A stretch of 64,000 nucleotides of DNA from assembly GCF_001434935.1 (NCBI RefSeq), contig NZ_AZEG01000007.1, positions 60,736 through 124,735 of the forward strand, given 5' to 3'. How positions within the stretch are numbered: the first letter of the stretch is position 1; each line of letters starts with the position of its first letter. Of this stretch, positions 52,740-61,800 are shown piece after piece. The stretch comes from Liquorilactobacillus uvarum DSM 19971 (lineage in GTDB: Bacteria; Bacillota; Bacilli; Lactobacillales; Lactobacillaceae). A program made the position numbers and the translations under genes. The notes under the pieces are model-generated. The model saw only the letters and a list, made by a program, of their open reading frames with translations. It searched no databases and was not told the origin of the DNA.

Positions 52740-54173
52740 ATGGCCGAGAAAAAAACATTATTCATTATAGGAAATGGTTTTGATTTAGCACTTGGTATGC
52801 AATCAACCTTCAAAGAATTTGGTATTTATCGCCGTAAACAGTTAGAAAATGTTAAACTTTCAGATTGGACAATAATTGATCTTGCTCTGGAGACCCATAC
52901 CTATGGTGGATGGGGAAAACAAGAACAAAATGACAATTGGGATTGGTGGAACTTTGAAAAATTTTTAAAAGATTCCGTCCTTGATGTAATATATAATCAA
53001 GATTTTTTGGGATTAATTTCTGGTAGAGGTATTGAATCCAAAAAGGAAGACGAAGAGAAAATCATTTCAGCAATGGATGAAGTGGGCATTGTATTATCAC
53101 GTGATGAATTTCTATTAAGAAATACGGATGGTCTGGATGCTGAGCTAGTTGTTAACCTTAATAAATTGTTGGCTATTACTCCTGACAACTTAGATCATGT
53201 GAGTAATGGTTATTTTTGGCAATTACTATTGTTGTATCGAGTGAATAAATTTTATACAGAAAAGTCATCTCGATTGGACCTTTTTAATCCGTATTTTTTG
53301 CATACTGGTGATGTTAAGACCTCACAGACTATAAAAATGGATAATATCAGTGATCCTGAAAAAGATATGCAAATTCCCGGGATATTTCCTAGTTTTTATT
53401 CTCTTCAACCCGTATTAATACGAGACATTAATATTTGGGAATCCGAGTTTTCAAAGTTCATTGCTGAACGCCAAGGAAAACTTCTAAACAGTGGACTTAA
53501 CTATCAAGATGCATCAAACGCTTTGATGTATTCTGTTCTCAATGAAACCCAGCAAAATCAACAAGTTCAAATACTTAATTTTAACTATTCTCGACCTGCA
53601 CTGAAGGAATCTAAGAGCCTTTACTGTGGGAATCAACTAAACATACATGGATCAATAGAAAATGAATCGTTGGTCCCAGAAGAAAATTCTGGAATCATTA
53701 TTGGATTTGATTATCAAGTAATTCTCGACTATCCAGAATTTACAGACTTTATGGCACCATTCACTAAGACCTTTCGTCTATCAGAGTTGAATACTGTTTT
53801 ATCAAAATGTGTTCCTGATAAGAAAAGAGTTAGGCTTGATTATAACGTTGATAAAATCGTAATCCTAGGTCACAGTTTATCAAAAGCTGACGACTCATAT
53901 TTTCGAACAATTTTCGATACAGCTGATATATACAATAGTGATGTTATTATAGAGTACTGGTACACGGATTACCCTGGTCGAGATCAGTCACTTTCTATTG
54001 AAACTGAAAGCCTCAATAGAATTAATGGTTTATTAACTCGGTATATTAAGACTTCAAGGCAAGAAAATAAAAATAATCTCCTGCATAAGTTATTATTAGA
54101 AAATAGGCTCATTCTAAAGGAATATAGCATTGCAGATATTCTAGCAAAGTATGGCAAGCGAAAGAGTCAATGA
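52740..54173 (+). CDS. AbiH family abortive infection protein
   Basis: 477 residues. The AbiH signature LFIIGNGFDLALGM is at residues 7-20, with a later segment VDKIVILGHSLSKADDSYF near 380-395 that is usual in AbiH, and W-x-x-FE (WWNFEKFL). AbiH is a single-gene phage-exclusion protein first seen in Lactococcus; mechanism unknown. The ATG at 52740 follows GGTGAGG. It is on the opposite strand to the transfer genes, right beside oriT, thus an insertion. Confidence 0.87.
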   Translation: MAEKKTLFIIGNGFDLALGMQSTFKEFGIYRRKQLENVKLSDWTIIDLALETHTYGGWGKQEQNDNWDWWNFEKFLKDSVLDVIYNQDFLGLISGRGIESKKEDEEKIISAMDEVGIVLSRDEFLLRNTDGLDAELVVNLNKLLAITPDNLDHVSNGYFWQLLLLYRVNKFYTEKSSRLDLFNPYFLHTGDVKTSQTIKMDNISDPEKDMQIPGIFPSFYSLQPVLIRDINIWESEFSKFIAERQGKLLNSGLNYQDASNALMYSVLNETQQNQQVQILNFNYSRPALKESKSLYCGNQLNIHGSIENESLVPEENSGIIIGFDYQVILDYPEFTDFMAPFTKTFRLSELNTVLSKCVPDKKRVRLDYNVDKIVILGHSLSKADDSYFRTIFDTADIYNSDVIIEYWYTDYPGRDQSLSIETESLNRINGLLTRYIKTSRQENKNNLLHKLLLENRLILKEYSIADILAKYGKRKSQ

Positions 54174-54190
54174 AAGCCAAAATAATTTAT

Positions 54191-54233
54191 CCGTTTTTTA
54201 CTCACTATATGTTATAATTTGAGTAGAAAGCGG
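54191..54233 (+). promoter_or_regulatory. Inverted-repeat operator and promoter of abiE
   Basis: 14-bp inverted repeat (54191-54204 with 54220-54233, two mismatches; core TACTCA/TGAGTA) enclosing an extended -10 TGTTATAAT (54210-54218). AbiEi antitoxins are known to repress their own promoter by binding inverted repeats, so this is the likely operator. Confidence 0.75.
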
Positions 54234-54257
54234 ATTTTTTTGAATTGAGGTGGAATA

Positions 54258-54851
54258 ATGAGCCAACAAGATGAGATCATTGAGTACTTGAACAAAAACG
54301 GTGGTCAAATTACATCTAAAACTGCTAATTCAATGGGCATCTCACCTAGAGTGCTGCGCAACATGTATGCTCATGGACAGCTTGAAAGATTAGCACCGGG
54401 TGTTTATATTGATCCACTTGAATTTGGTGACGATATTGCTGCGATACAATATAGCCTTTCAAAAGGTGTTTTCTTTAAAGATACGGCATTATTCCTTTAT
54501 GGAATGATTGATCGAACGCCAAGTACCTATGAGATGAACTTTCCGTTGCCATACGCGTACAGTACAAAAACCGATGCACCAATCAAGATTTATCGACAAA
54601 AAAAGGATCTTTATGAAATTGGCATAACAACAACTAAAACTCCCGGTGGACACCTAGTTAAGGTTTACGATGTTGAGCGCACCTTGTGTGATATCCTGCG
54701 AACGCGAGATAGGTCTGATGCCGAGACGATTAAACAAGCAATGAATAGTTACGCCCATCGGAAAGAAAAGAATCTCCGCCAATTAATGGCGTACGCAAGA
54801 ACATTTAAGGTAGAAGAAGAAATTAGAACGTATATGGAGGTCCTACTGTGA
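54258..54851 (+). CDS. abiEi: AbiEi antitoxin (transcriptional repressor)
   Basis: 197 residues. N-terminal winged helix (IIEYLNKNGGQITSKTANSMGISPRVLRNMYAHGQLERLAPGVYI) and the AbiEi C-terminal domain (KVYDVERTLCDILRTRDR..AMNSY). It represses the operon and counters AbiEii. Overlaps abiEii by four bases (GTGA). Ribosome site GAGGTGG. Confidence 0.94.
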   Translation: MSQQDEIIEYLNKNGGQITSKTANSMGISPRVLRNMYAHGQLERLAPGVYIDPLEFGDDIAAIQYSLSKGVFFKDTALFLYGMIDRTPSTYEMNFPLPYAYSTKTDAPIKIYRQKKDLYEIGITTTKTPGGHLVKVYDVERTLCDILRTRDRSDAETIKQAMNSYAHRKEKNLRQLMAYARTFKVEEEIRTYMEVLL

Positions 54852-55705
54852 AACTTGAATTTACTAACCAGAAGCAATTTTTGGCTAGAATCAGAAAGTT
54901 AGCAAAAGAAAGAAAAATCACACCACAAATTATGTTGCAGGAGATTGTTTTGGATGATCTAATTGATAGAATCTCTAATTCGCCTTACCAAAAAAATCTT
55001 GTACTAAAAGGTGGCTTCTTGATTGCATCACTAATTGGTAACGACACTCGCTCAACACGGGATATTGATACCTCAATTGTTGGTTTACCAGTGACGGAAG
55101 ATAAAATGAAAAGTGTGTTTCAAGAAATCTGTGACATTGAATTACCAGAAGATATAATCAAACTATCAATTGTAAGGATTGGCGAAATTAGGGAAGATGA
55201 TGAGTATTCTGGTTACCGGATTCATATCCGTGCACAAATCTATACCACACGAGTTGATGTTAAGATTGATATATCAACTGGAGATGTGATTACTGAGCGC
55301 GCCATCCAGTATGGACACAAAATGATACTTGAGGATCGGACTGTCCAAGTTATGGCGTACACAGTTGAAACCATCATTGCCGAAAAGTTGGAGACGATTG
55401 TTAGCCGGGCTGATGCTAATACACGATTGAAGGATTTTTACGATTTATTTTTGCTCGATCATCAGGATAAGACTGAAATAAAGTTTGACGTATTAAAAAA
55501 GGCAATACAAGCAACTTCTGCAAAAAGAGAAACAACTAATCAATTAGGTACCTATATTTCAACATTAACAGCTCTTAAAACAAGTCCAAGTCTTCAAAGA
55601 TTATGGATTGCTTATCAAAAGCCCAATGAATATGCGCACGGGATTGAGTTTGGAGCTACGTGTAATGCAGCGATTGATTTAGTCCGTAAATCAGGTATGG
55701 AGTAA
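54848..55705 (+). CDS. abiEii: AbiEii nucleotidyltransferase toxin
   Basis: 285 residues. Nucleotidyltransferase core: LVLKGGFLIASL near 56-67, then TRSTRDIDTSI near 68-78 (the catalytic Asp pair region), DVKIDISTGD near 138, and EKLETIVSRADANTRLKDFYDLFLL, the DUF1814 signature. The AbiEii toxin adds nucleotides to tRNA and stops growth during phage infection (type IV-like toxin-antitoxin). GTG start, coupled to abiEi. Confidence 0.94.
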   Translation: MKLEFTNQKQFLARIRKLAKERKITPQIMLQEIVLDDLIDRISNSPYQKNLVLKGGFLIASLIGNDTRSTRDIDTSIVGLPVTEDKMKSVFQEICDIELPEDIIKLSIVRIGEIREDDEYSGYRIHIRAQIYTTRVDVKIDISTGDVITERAIQYGHKMILEDRTVQVMAYTVETIIAEKLETIVSRADANTRLKDFYDLFLLDHQDKTEIKFDVLKKAIQATSAKRETTNQLGTYISTLTALKTSPSLQRLWIAYQKPNEYAHGIEFGATCNAAIDLVRKSGME

Positions 55706-55730
55706 CATAAATAACTACCTGAATAAGCGA

Positions 55731-57098
55731 TTACAGTGTTTTGTTATTGCTCTGGTAGGCAGCATCGATCTCACCCAGAAAATCATAGCCCTTCGGTACC
55801 AGTGGTGTGTAAAACTCACTAATAACGCTAATACCAGTATCAACGTAACCACGACCTTTGATGGGTTTTAAGAAGAAATCTTTATCGGTTTCACCAAACA
55901 TCATGGTATAACCAAGGTCCGACATTCGACCAAGTGCTGCTCGGAACATAAACTGATCACGAATACCATCACCTAAATATTTTGCGTCAGGGCGCTGGCA
56001 GGCCAAGATAAGAAAGAATCCTGATTGACGGCCAAGCATGACAATTTGTTTAAGCTTACTCATGACTTGTACAGCTTCACGTCCGATCATATCCATGAAA
56101 GCCACATACTCATCAAAGACTAGAAAATGGGCGGGAAGTCCAAGCGCGGCATAGTTATTGCCTGTTTGGTAACCGGCCATTTTTTTCATCTCTTTATTAC
56201 GTTCCATCATTTCTTGGTAAAACTGAGCTACGGCGGCAATCATATCGTCTTGTTCATAGTGAACATCTGGAATAACATCGGTCAAATCGGCTAGGTCGGA
56301 ATTTTTTGGATCAAGAATGGTCAACTGATTACCATCGCGAATCAATGCTTGGATCAATGTGAGAATAAAATAGGTTTTTCCACCACCAGTGCCGCCAGCG
56401 ATTAGCATATGGGGCAAAACATCGTATTCCCAAGCAACATTATTCATAAGGTTGACGGCGCCTTTTTGACATTTCACATGTTCAATCGAAATTCGATTAC
56501 CAATCGTATCATAGAGTAGCGTGTACTCTACAAATGAATCATGGAGGATTTTATCAACGATTTCACAGTATAAGCCGGATTCAAGTTTCTTTTCCAAATG
56601 GATCAGTTGATCTTGGTAAGGACTCATTACAATTTCCACCTGCACATGGATCAGACCATTTTTCAAACGATAGTAAACTCGTGGAAACCGTGAGATTCGT
56701 TCTTTTGAACCCCCTAAATCTAAGTCTTTAAAAAAGCCATCATTTTTCCTTGTCTCACTCTCATACCAGTTATTCGTCATGAACATTCGCGCAATTTTTT
56801 GTCGATGTATCAATTTGCGGTATTGGTCGGGAAATCTGATTAATATCAGTAAGATGATTATTAATGAAACCAGAAATGTAATGATGGAACTGATAATCAA
56901 TCCGCTAAACGACCAAGGGAGGCTATGAATTGTTGGCCATGAAACGGTTTTGAGGTTGATTTTAGACAGTAACGGCAGATAAAAGAAAATAGTCAATGGT
57001 AGCAAGATGAATAGAATCATACTTAGCAATGTTTGAAAAACTAGGTTCTGATCACGTGGATGGATTTGAGTGCCGCGATAGTGAAAAATTGCTTTCAA
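55731..57098 (-). CDS. tcpA: FtsK/SpoIIIE-type coupling protein (Orf21/TcpA)
   Basis: 455 residues. Two N-terminal membrane helices (near 22-45 and 66-88), then the FtsK ATPase with Walker A MLIAGGTGGGKTYF near 232-245, Walker B FLVFDEYVAFMD and ACQRPDAKYLGDGIRDQF. It brings the relaxase-DNA complex to the channel. TTG start at 57098 behind GAGGTGATAAT. Separated from oriT by the inserted abi genes. Confidence 0.94.
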   Translation of the reverse strand: MKAIFHYRGTQIHPRDQNLVFQTLLSMILFILLPLTIFFYLPLLSKINLKTVSWPTIHSLPWSFSGLIISSIITFLVSLIIILLILIRFPDQYRKLIHRQKIARMFMTNNWYESETRKNDGFFKDLDLGGSKERISRFPRVYYRLKNGLIHVQVEIVMSPYQDQLIHLEKKLESGLYCEIVDKILHDSFVEYTLLYDTIGNRISIEHVKCQKGAVNLMNNVAWEYDVLPHMLIAGGTGGGKTYFILTLIQALIRDGNQLTILDPKNSDLADLTDVIPDVHYEQDDMIAAVAQFYQEMMERNKEMKKMAGYQTGNNYAALGLPAHFLVFDEYVAFMDMIGREAVQVMSKLKQIVMLGRQSGFFLILACQRPDAKYLGDGIRDQFMFRAALGRMSDLGYTMMFGETDKDFFLKPIKGRGYVDTGISVISEFYTPLVPKGYDFLGEIDAAYQSNNKTL

Positions 57099-57131
57099 AT
57101 TATCACCTCATTTCAATTATTTTAGAATCAA

Positions 57132-57392
57132 CTAGGCGGCATCAGCTACGCCAATATAAATCATTGTTAGACCCTCTTCGGTCTGCATACTCTTGAAGGT
57201 AAATTCTTTAGCAACACCATCTTTAGTCACTTCCGATAGAGCTGTTAAACTAAAACCAGAATCAGGCGATTCAATCGCAATTTCATGAGCTTCCTGAAGT
57301 TTTCTCTCAGCTTCGTTAACAGAGCTTTCTTTGATATTGGCTACAAAATCGTCCATAAAGCCGATTTCATTAATACAGACAAGTACATTCAT
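57132..57392 (-). CDS. Small hypothetical ICE protein
   Basis: 86 residues: MNVLVCINEIGFMDDFVANIKESSVNEAERKL.. ending TMIYIGVADAA. Alternating strands and a helix, no membrane segment. AGGAG ribosome site; sits between the DUF961 pair and the coupling-protein gene, so it belongs to the transfer operon. Not recognised. Confidence 0.7.
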   Translation of the reverse strand: MNVLVCINEIGFMDDFVANIKESSVNEAERKLQEAHEIAIESPDSGFSLTALSEVTKDGVAKEFTFKSMQTEEGLTMIYIGVADAA

Positions 57393-57485
57393 AAAAAATC
57401 TCCTAACTTCTTTTTTGTGATGACCAGGGAACACTTAAACCGCCATAGAGACGGTGGGGAGCGCTGGGATGAGAACTTCCGATGG

Positions 57486-57869
57486 TTATTTTTTGTCATT
57501 TGTATTTTTCTCCGTGGTTACTGAACCAGTTTTAGATTGGTTATTTTTGACTGATACAATATCAGATGCTTTGAGATACCAAGAAACAGTTACACCTCGG
57601 AAATCCGCATTGGCGACAGTGTCGATCTCAGGATTAACTAGTTCTATTTCTTGATCATATTCAAAATTCTTAGTCCCAGCTTCGGCCGGAATGGAGACTT
57701 GAACCATCTGACCTTGTACTGTACTTTTTAGATCAAAGGTACGTGAGCGAACATTAGTTGTTTGGTTGCCTTCATCGTCTTCGATAAATCTTTCACGGCG
57801 TTGGGCGGAGAATAATAATTTACCGAACGTTTTTGGTGTGTCTAGCTTAATGCCTTCTGGTAATCGCAT
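57486..57869 (-). CDS. DUF961 family conjugation protein (Orf23/YdcP-like)
   Basis: 127 residues. The DUF961 pattern is clear: MRLPEGIKLDTPKTFGKLLFSAQRRE, SRTFDLKSTVQGQMVQVSIP, FEYDQEIELVNPEI. This family starts the transfer regions of Tn916 and ICEBs1, where it (HelP-type) assists rolling-circle replication of the element. The C-terminus is a polar Lys/Asn/Thr tail. AAGGAA ribosome site. Confidence 0.92.
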   Translation of the reverse strand: MRLPEGIKLDTPKTFGKLLFSAQRRERFIEDDEGNQTTNVRSRTFDLKSTVQGQMVQVSIPAEAGTKNFEYDQEIELVNPEIDTVANADFRGVTVSWYLKASDIVSVKNNQSKTGSVTTEKNTNDKK

Positions 57870-57904
57870 ATAGGGTTCCTTCTTTCTTTAATTTTGATAA
57901 GTGG

Positions 57905-58225
57905 CTAAATCTTGACGAAATCATCAGCCATGCAGGTGTAATTTACAAATGCTGCTTCGGCAATCCGATAACCAACTGCGGCGATTCGTGGATTAATTAA
58001 TCGAACCCGATCAAATGGTTCGAGCGTGTCATTTTTTTCACCGGCTGCCACTGGGATCGTCACTTGAATGTTGTCGGCACGTTGAACATTGGAGTAAAGG
58101 TCATAAGTGCGCGAAACAACTTTACGATTGGCACCGGAGCCTTCGCGAGTTTCGCTAAAATTACCGGCAAAGGTGAGTTGACCGAAAGTTTCACGTACTT
58201 CGGGAATTACATATTTAAGATCCAT
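57905..58225 (-). CDS. DUF961 family conjugation protein, paralogue
   Basis: 106 residues, related to the following gene product: VIPEVRETFGQLTFAGNFSETREG, SRTYDLYSNVQRADNIQVTIPVAAGEK, FDRVRLINPRI. Tandem DUF961 genes (orf22/orf23) are usual in Tn916. Possible helicase processivity factor; which of the two does this here is not clear. Ribosome site GCGAGGA. Confidence 0.92.
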   Translation of the reverse strand: MDLKYVIPEVRETFGQLTFAGNFSETREGSGANRKVVSRTYDLYSNVQRADNIQVTIPVAAGEKNDTLEPFDRVRLINPRIAAVGYRIAEAAFVNYTCMADDFVKI

Positions 58226-58280
58226 AATTGGGTCCTCGCTTTCTTTTCTTGAATTTTAGGCAAACTAAAAGTCAGATAAT

Positions 58281-58529
58281 TTAACTATCTGACTTGGAAT
58301 GTGCATAATATTCGATGACTTGGTTGAGTAAATATTGATATAGATCAGTATTGAGGGGATAGATAAGCCGCTGATTGCGAACTTGGGGGAAGTTTAAGAA
58401 CAGACGATGGTGTCCTTGAATGAGTTGTACTTGGTTGATGATCAGACTATGGTTCAGAATGAGTTCACCTTCAAGCAAAACATTCGGTTTACCACTGGAT
58501 GACATTTTAATGGAAGATACGTAAATCAT
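58281..58529 (-). CDS. SpoVG-like small protein
   Basis: 82 residues. The pattern LILNHSLIINQVQLIQGHHRLFLNFPQVRNQRLIYPLNTDLYQYLLNQVIEYY follows SpoVG (FVVHDIRVIEG..GLFVAMPSK..AHPIN..IQ..V...Y). SpoVG is an RNA/DNA-binding regulator; the ICE version is divergent and may regulate transfer genes. AGGAGG just 4 bp before ATG. Confidence 0.75.
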   Translation of the reverse strand: MIYVSSIKMSSSGKPNVLLEGELILNHSLIINQVQLIQGHHRLFLNFPQVRNQRLIYPLNTDLYQYLLNQVIEYYAHSKSDS

Positions 58530-58568
58530 TTGACCTCCTAAATATGAAAATTGGGTATTTATTGAAAC

Positions 58569-58844
58569 CTAATCCAGAAGTACACCACGATAACTCAGAA
58601 AAGGGTTGTTACCATTAATAAAACCTGAGTTGAACAAAAAGGTAATATAGGCGCCTAATTTACATTCATCTTTTGAAATTTCAAACCTAATTGACGTTTC
58701 TAGATTAGCTTGCGCCTCTTGCAGTACATCTTTTAAAATTTCATCTTCTGTTGGTGAGGTAGGGAACATTGGATTGATCAATTCTCTAAAGTCATGATGA
58801 AATTCGGATAAATTAAAAACAGAATCAATTTTTTCTTTTGGCAT
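58569..58844 (-). CDS. Hypothetical protein next to the adhesin gene
   Basis: 91 residues: MPKEKIDSVFNLSEFHHDF.., then PTEDEILKDVLQEAQANLETSIRFEISKDE. Acidic and helical, no membrane segment. Lies between the adhesin and SpoVG-like genes. A GGAAAGAGTG ribosome site is weak but usable. Not recognised. Confidence 0.6.
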   Translation of the reverse strand: MPKEKIDSVFNLSEFHHDFRELINPMFPTSPTEDEILKDVLQEAQANLETSIRFEISKDECKLGAYITFLFNSGFINGNNPFLSYRGVLLD

Positions 58845-58870
58845 ACGATCACTCTTTCCGATGGGAGAGA

Positions 58871-61800
58871 CTATTCATTGTTCCAGTTATCATCTTCATC
58901 TTCATCGTCATAAAAATCCGCATTAGTTTTTCTTGAATGATGAATCCACCAGACAATTAAGCTAGTGATTAATAGTAGAATCACGCCAATAACGCTTAAC
59001 AATTGATTACGTTCTTCACCAGTTTGTGGTAGGTGAATTAGTGGCGTATCGACCGCTTCATCTTTCATTTGCGCCTTGACGATTTCACCATCTTTAGTGA
59101 TTTCAAAATCGACAGGTGTTTCATTGATCTTGTAACCTTTTGGTGCGTCATACTCCACAAATTGGTATTTGCCAGCAGGCAGGTTGGCAAAACTGAAAAT
59201 ACCCTTGTCATTAGTCCGACCTGATACAACTGTTTTGCCATCTTGATCGAGAACTTTAATACCAGTGTTTGGCAAGACTTTACCATTGCTGACATCAGTC
59301 TTGGTTAATTCACCAGTACCCTTGATCAAATTATTTTTCAGTGTGAAACTAATTTCTGGTTTTTTGGTGGTTTCTTTAGTTTCAGTTGTTGCTTTTTCGT
59401 CTGCCTGTTTTTTATCCTGACTAATTAATTGACCTTTAGCATCATAGACAGTGATACCAGTTTTGGTTGAAACAATTTTAGTTAAGTCCTTAGTCAAAAC
59501 AAGATTGGTCGCGGAAGGAGTCTTTTCCCGTAAATAGAAGGTGCCAACCGGTACATTCTTGAAGGCACCAATCGACTTGTCATCAATTGTAGTGGTTTGA
59601 ATGACTTTCTTATCCTTATCTAGTAATTCAAACACCGCACCCTTGGCGTTGCCATCAAAAGTGAATTGATAACCTTTATCTTCAACTAACTTAGCGGTCT
59701 CGTTGATTTTCTTAAAGGTAAATTCGTTGAAGTGTAGTTTATTTAGAATTGGGGCGTCCTTATCATCATTGATCGTGAAATTTTTAGTCGCGGTGTTGTC
59801 AGTTGCCTTAAATTCAAAATCATAAGTTTGGTCATCAAGCTGATAAGCTTCACCGGCATCTAGTTCTTGCGCATAATAGCTATCTTCAGGCAATTGAATG
59901 TCGGCAAAGGTTGCTTTACCATCTTTGACGATCGCAGTTGCGACTAATGCCTTTGCCGGAACCTTGATGTCGCTATTGGTGTAGCCAGCTTTACTGAACA
60001 GTCCGAAGACTTGACCATTAGCAGCTTTATTTTCAAGCGTGGGTTTGTTTTTATCCCAACTCTTGATTTGTTCAGCTTGCTTGTTAACCACCACGTTTAA
60101 TTTCTGAAAATCGTTAGTCGCTTTGAGAGAAGTTGAAGTCACTTCAACATTTTGACCAGCGTATTTTAATTCAAAATCAATTGGCTTGTCATTGAGAATA
60201 AAGCCATTTGGTGCGGCAACTTCTTTAACTGAGTATTTACCGAGATAAAGTTGTGGGGTTTTGATTTGTCCGTTAGCATCAGTCGTAGCCGTGGCGACAA
60301 TCTCACCCTTTTTGGCGTGGACAGTACCATCAGCGGTGGTGATATTTTTACTGGCAGTAAATTCAAACTTGGCACCGGCCAGTGGGGTGTAGTCATAGTT
60401 AAAACCGTATTGTTCGCCGTACTTGGTTGACTGTTTAGTTACCTCAACAGGCGTGGCACCAGTTTTATGCAAAGTGACAATACCTTTTTGCGACTTATCC
60501 GTAAATTTGACGGTCACAATACCATCACTATCTTTGCCAGTGATCGAAAATTTAGCTGGGTCTTTGGCAAGAACATAGCCTAATGGTGCTTGTGTTTCGA
60601 CTAATTCATATTGACCATAGGGGAGTGCCTCAGTTGTGGTCAAGTAGCCCTCTTCATTAGTCATAAAAGTGTCTGTTGTCCCGTCATGATTGAGATTAGG
60701 CATGGAAACATATTTACCAGTTTGTAGTGATTTAATTTTAAAGCCAGCGTTGGCACGCGGAATTGTTTTGCCGGATTCGGCGTCAGCTTTGACTACTTTC
60801 AAACGTTCTTCCAATACATTATTGACGACTGAATAATGATGGGTCTCGTTTTGTTGATGAATCGTGACTTTGAATGGATCGGCGGTTTTATAGCCTTCTG
60901 GTGTTTTTGTTTCCGTCACGGTATAAGTGTCATAGGGTAGATCAGTAAATTTGAGATAACCTTCTTTATCGGTTGTACCCGTTGTGACGACCTTATTTGT
61001 TGTGTTGCTAGTGACTGTAAACTCAACATTAGCCAGTGGATTAGACTTGTTTTCTTTACCAGTTAAATGGCTAGAAAGTGCGGTGTGCCAATCATAGTTA
61101 CCAATCTTGATTAAGTCGAAGCCACCAGTAATGACTTGTTCTTTAACGGTTGTTGATACGGTGGCTGTTTTCGCATTTTGCCCAGCGTAGGTCAGTTTGA
61201 ATGCATGTTTTTCTGTATCTTTAATGTAGCCAGTTGGCGCTGCTTTTTCGAGCCAGTAGTAGTCGTCTAACTTTAGATTGGCGACACTTGCTTGATTGTT
61301 TTTAATCGTAACGGTATCAACTAGTTCATCATTTGAAGCTCGATGTAGTTCATAGACAGCACCATCAAGTGATGCAGCGCCTTGTGGCGTTTTACCAGTT
61401 TTAGTATCTTCCTTGATCAAAGTGGCAGTACCGAATTGTTCATCATCGGTCGCTTTAACCGAAGTAGCAGTGACCGCGACATTTTGACCAGCATATTTCA
61501 ACTCAAAAGGTACCTTCTCGTTGTTAAGAATATAACCGGCCGGAGCTTTTTCTTCAACGGCGTAGTAGTTACCGAGTTTTAGATTTTGTAGCGCACCTTT
61601 ACCAGTACTATCGGTAGTGATCGTTCCAACTTTTTTACCATCGGTTGAATAGATGCCATACATGGCGCCATTTAATGAATAGTATTTGTTAAACATATTG
61701 GTGCCAAATTGGCGGCCAATCTTCGTTAGATTTACATTACCAAGTTGTTCTTTGTTGCCAAGAACGACTTCGATTGTTTGATTAGGTGCGATCGTGGCCG

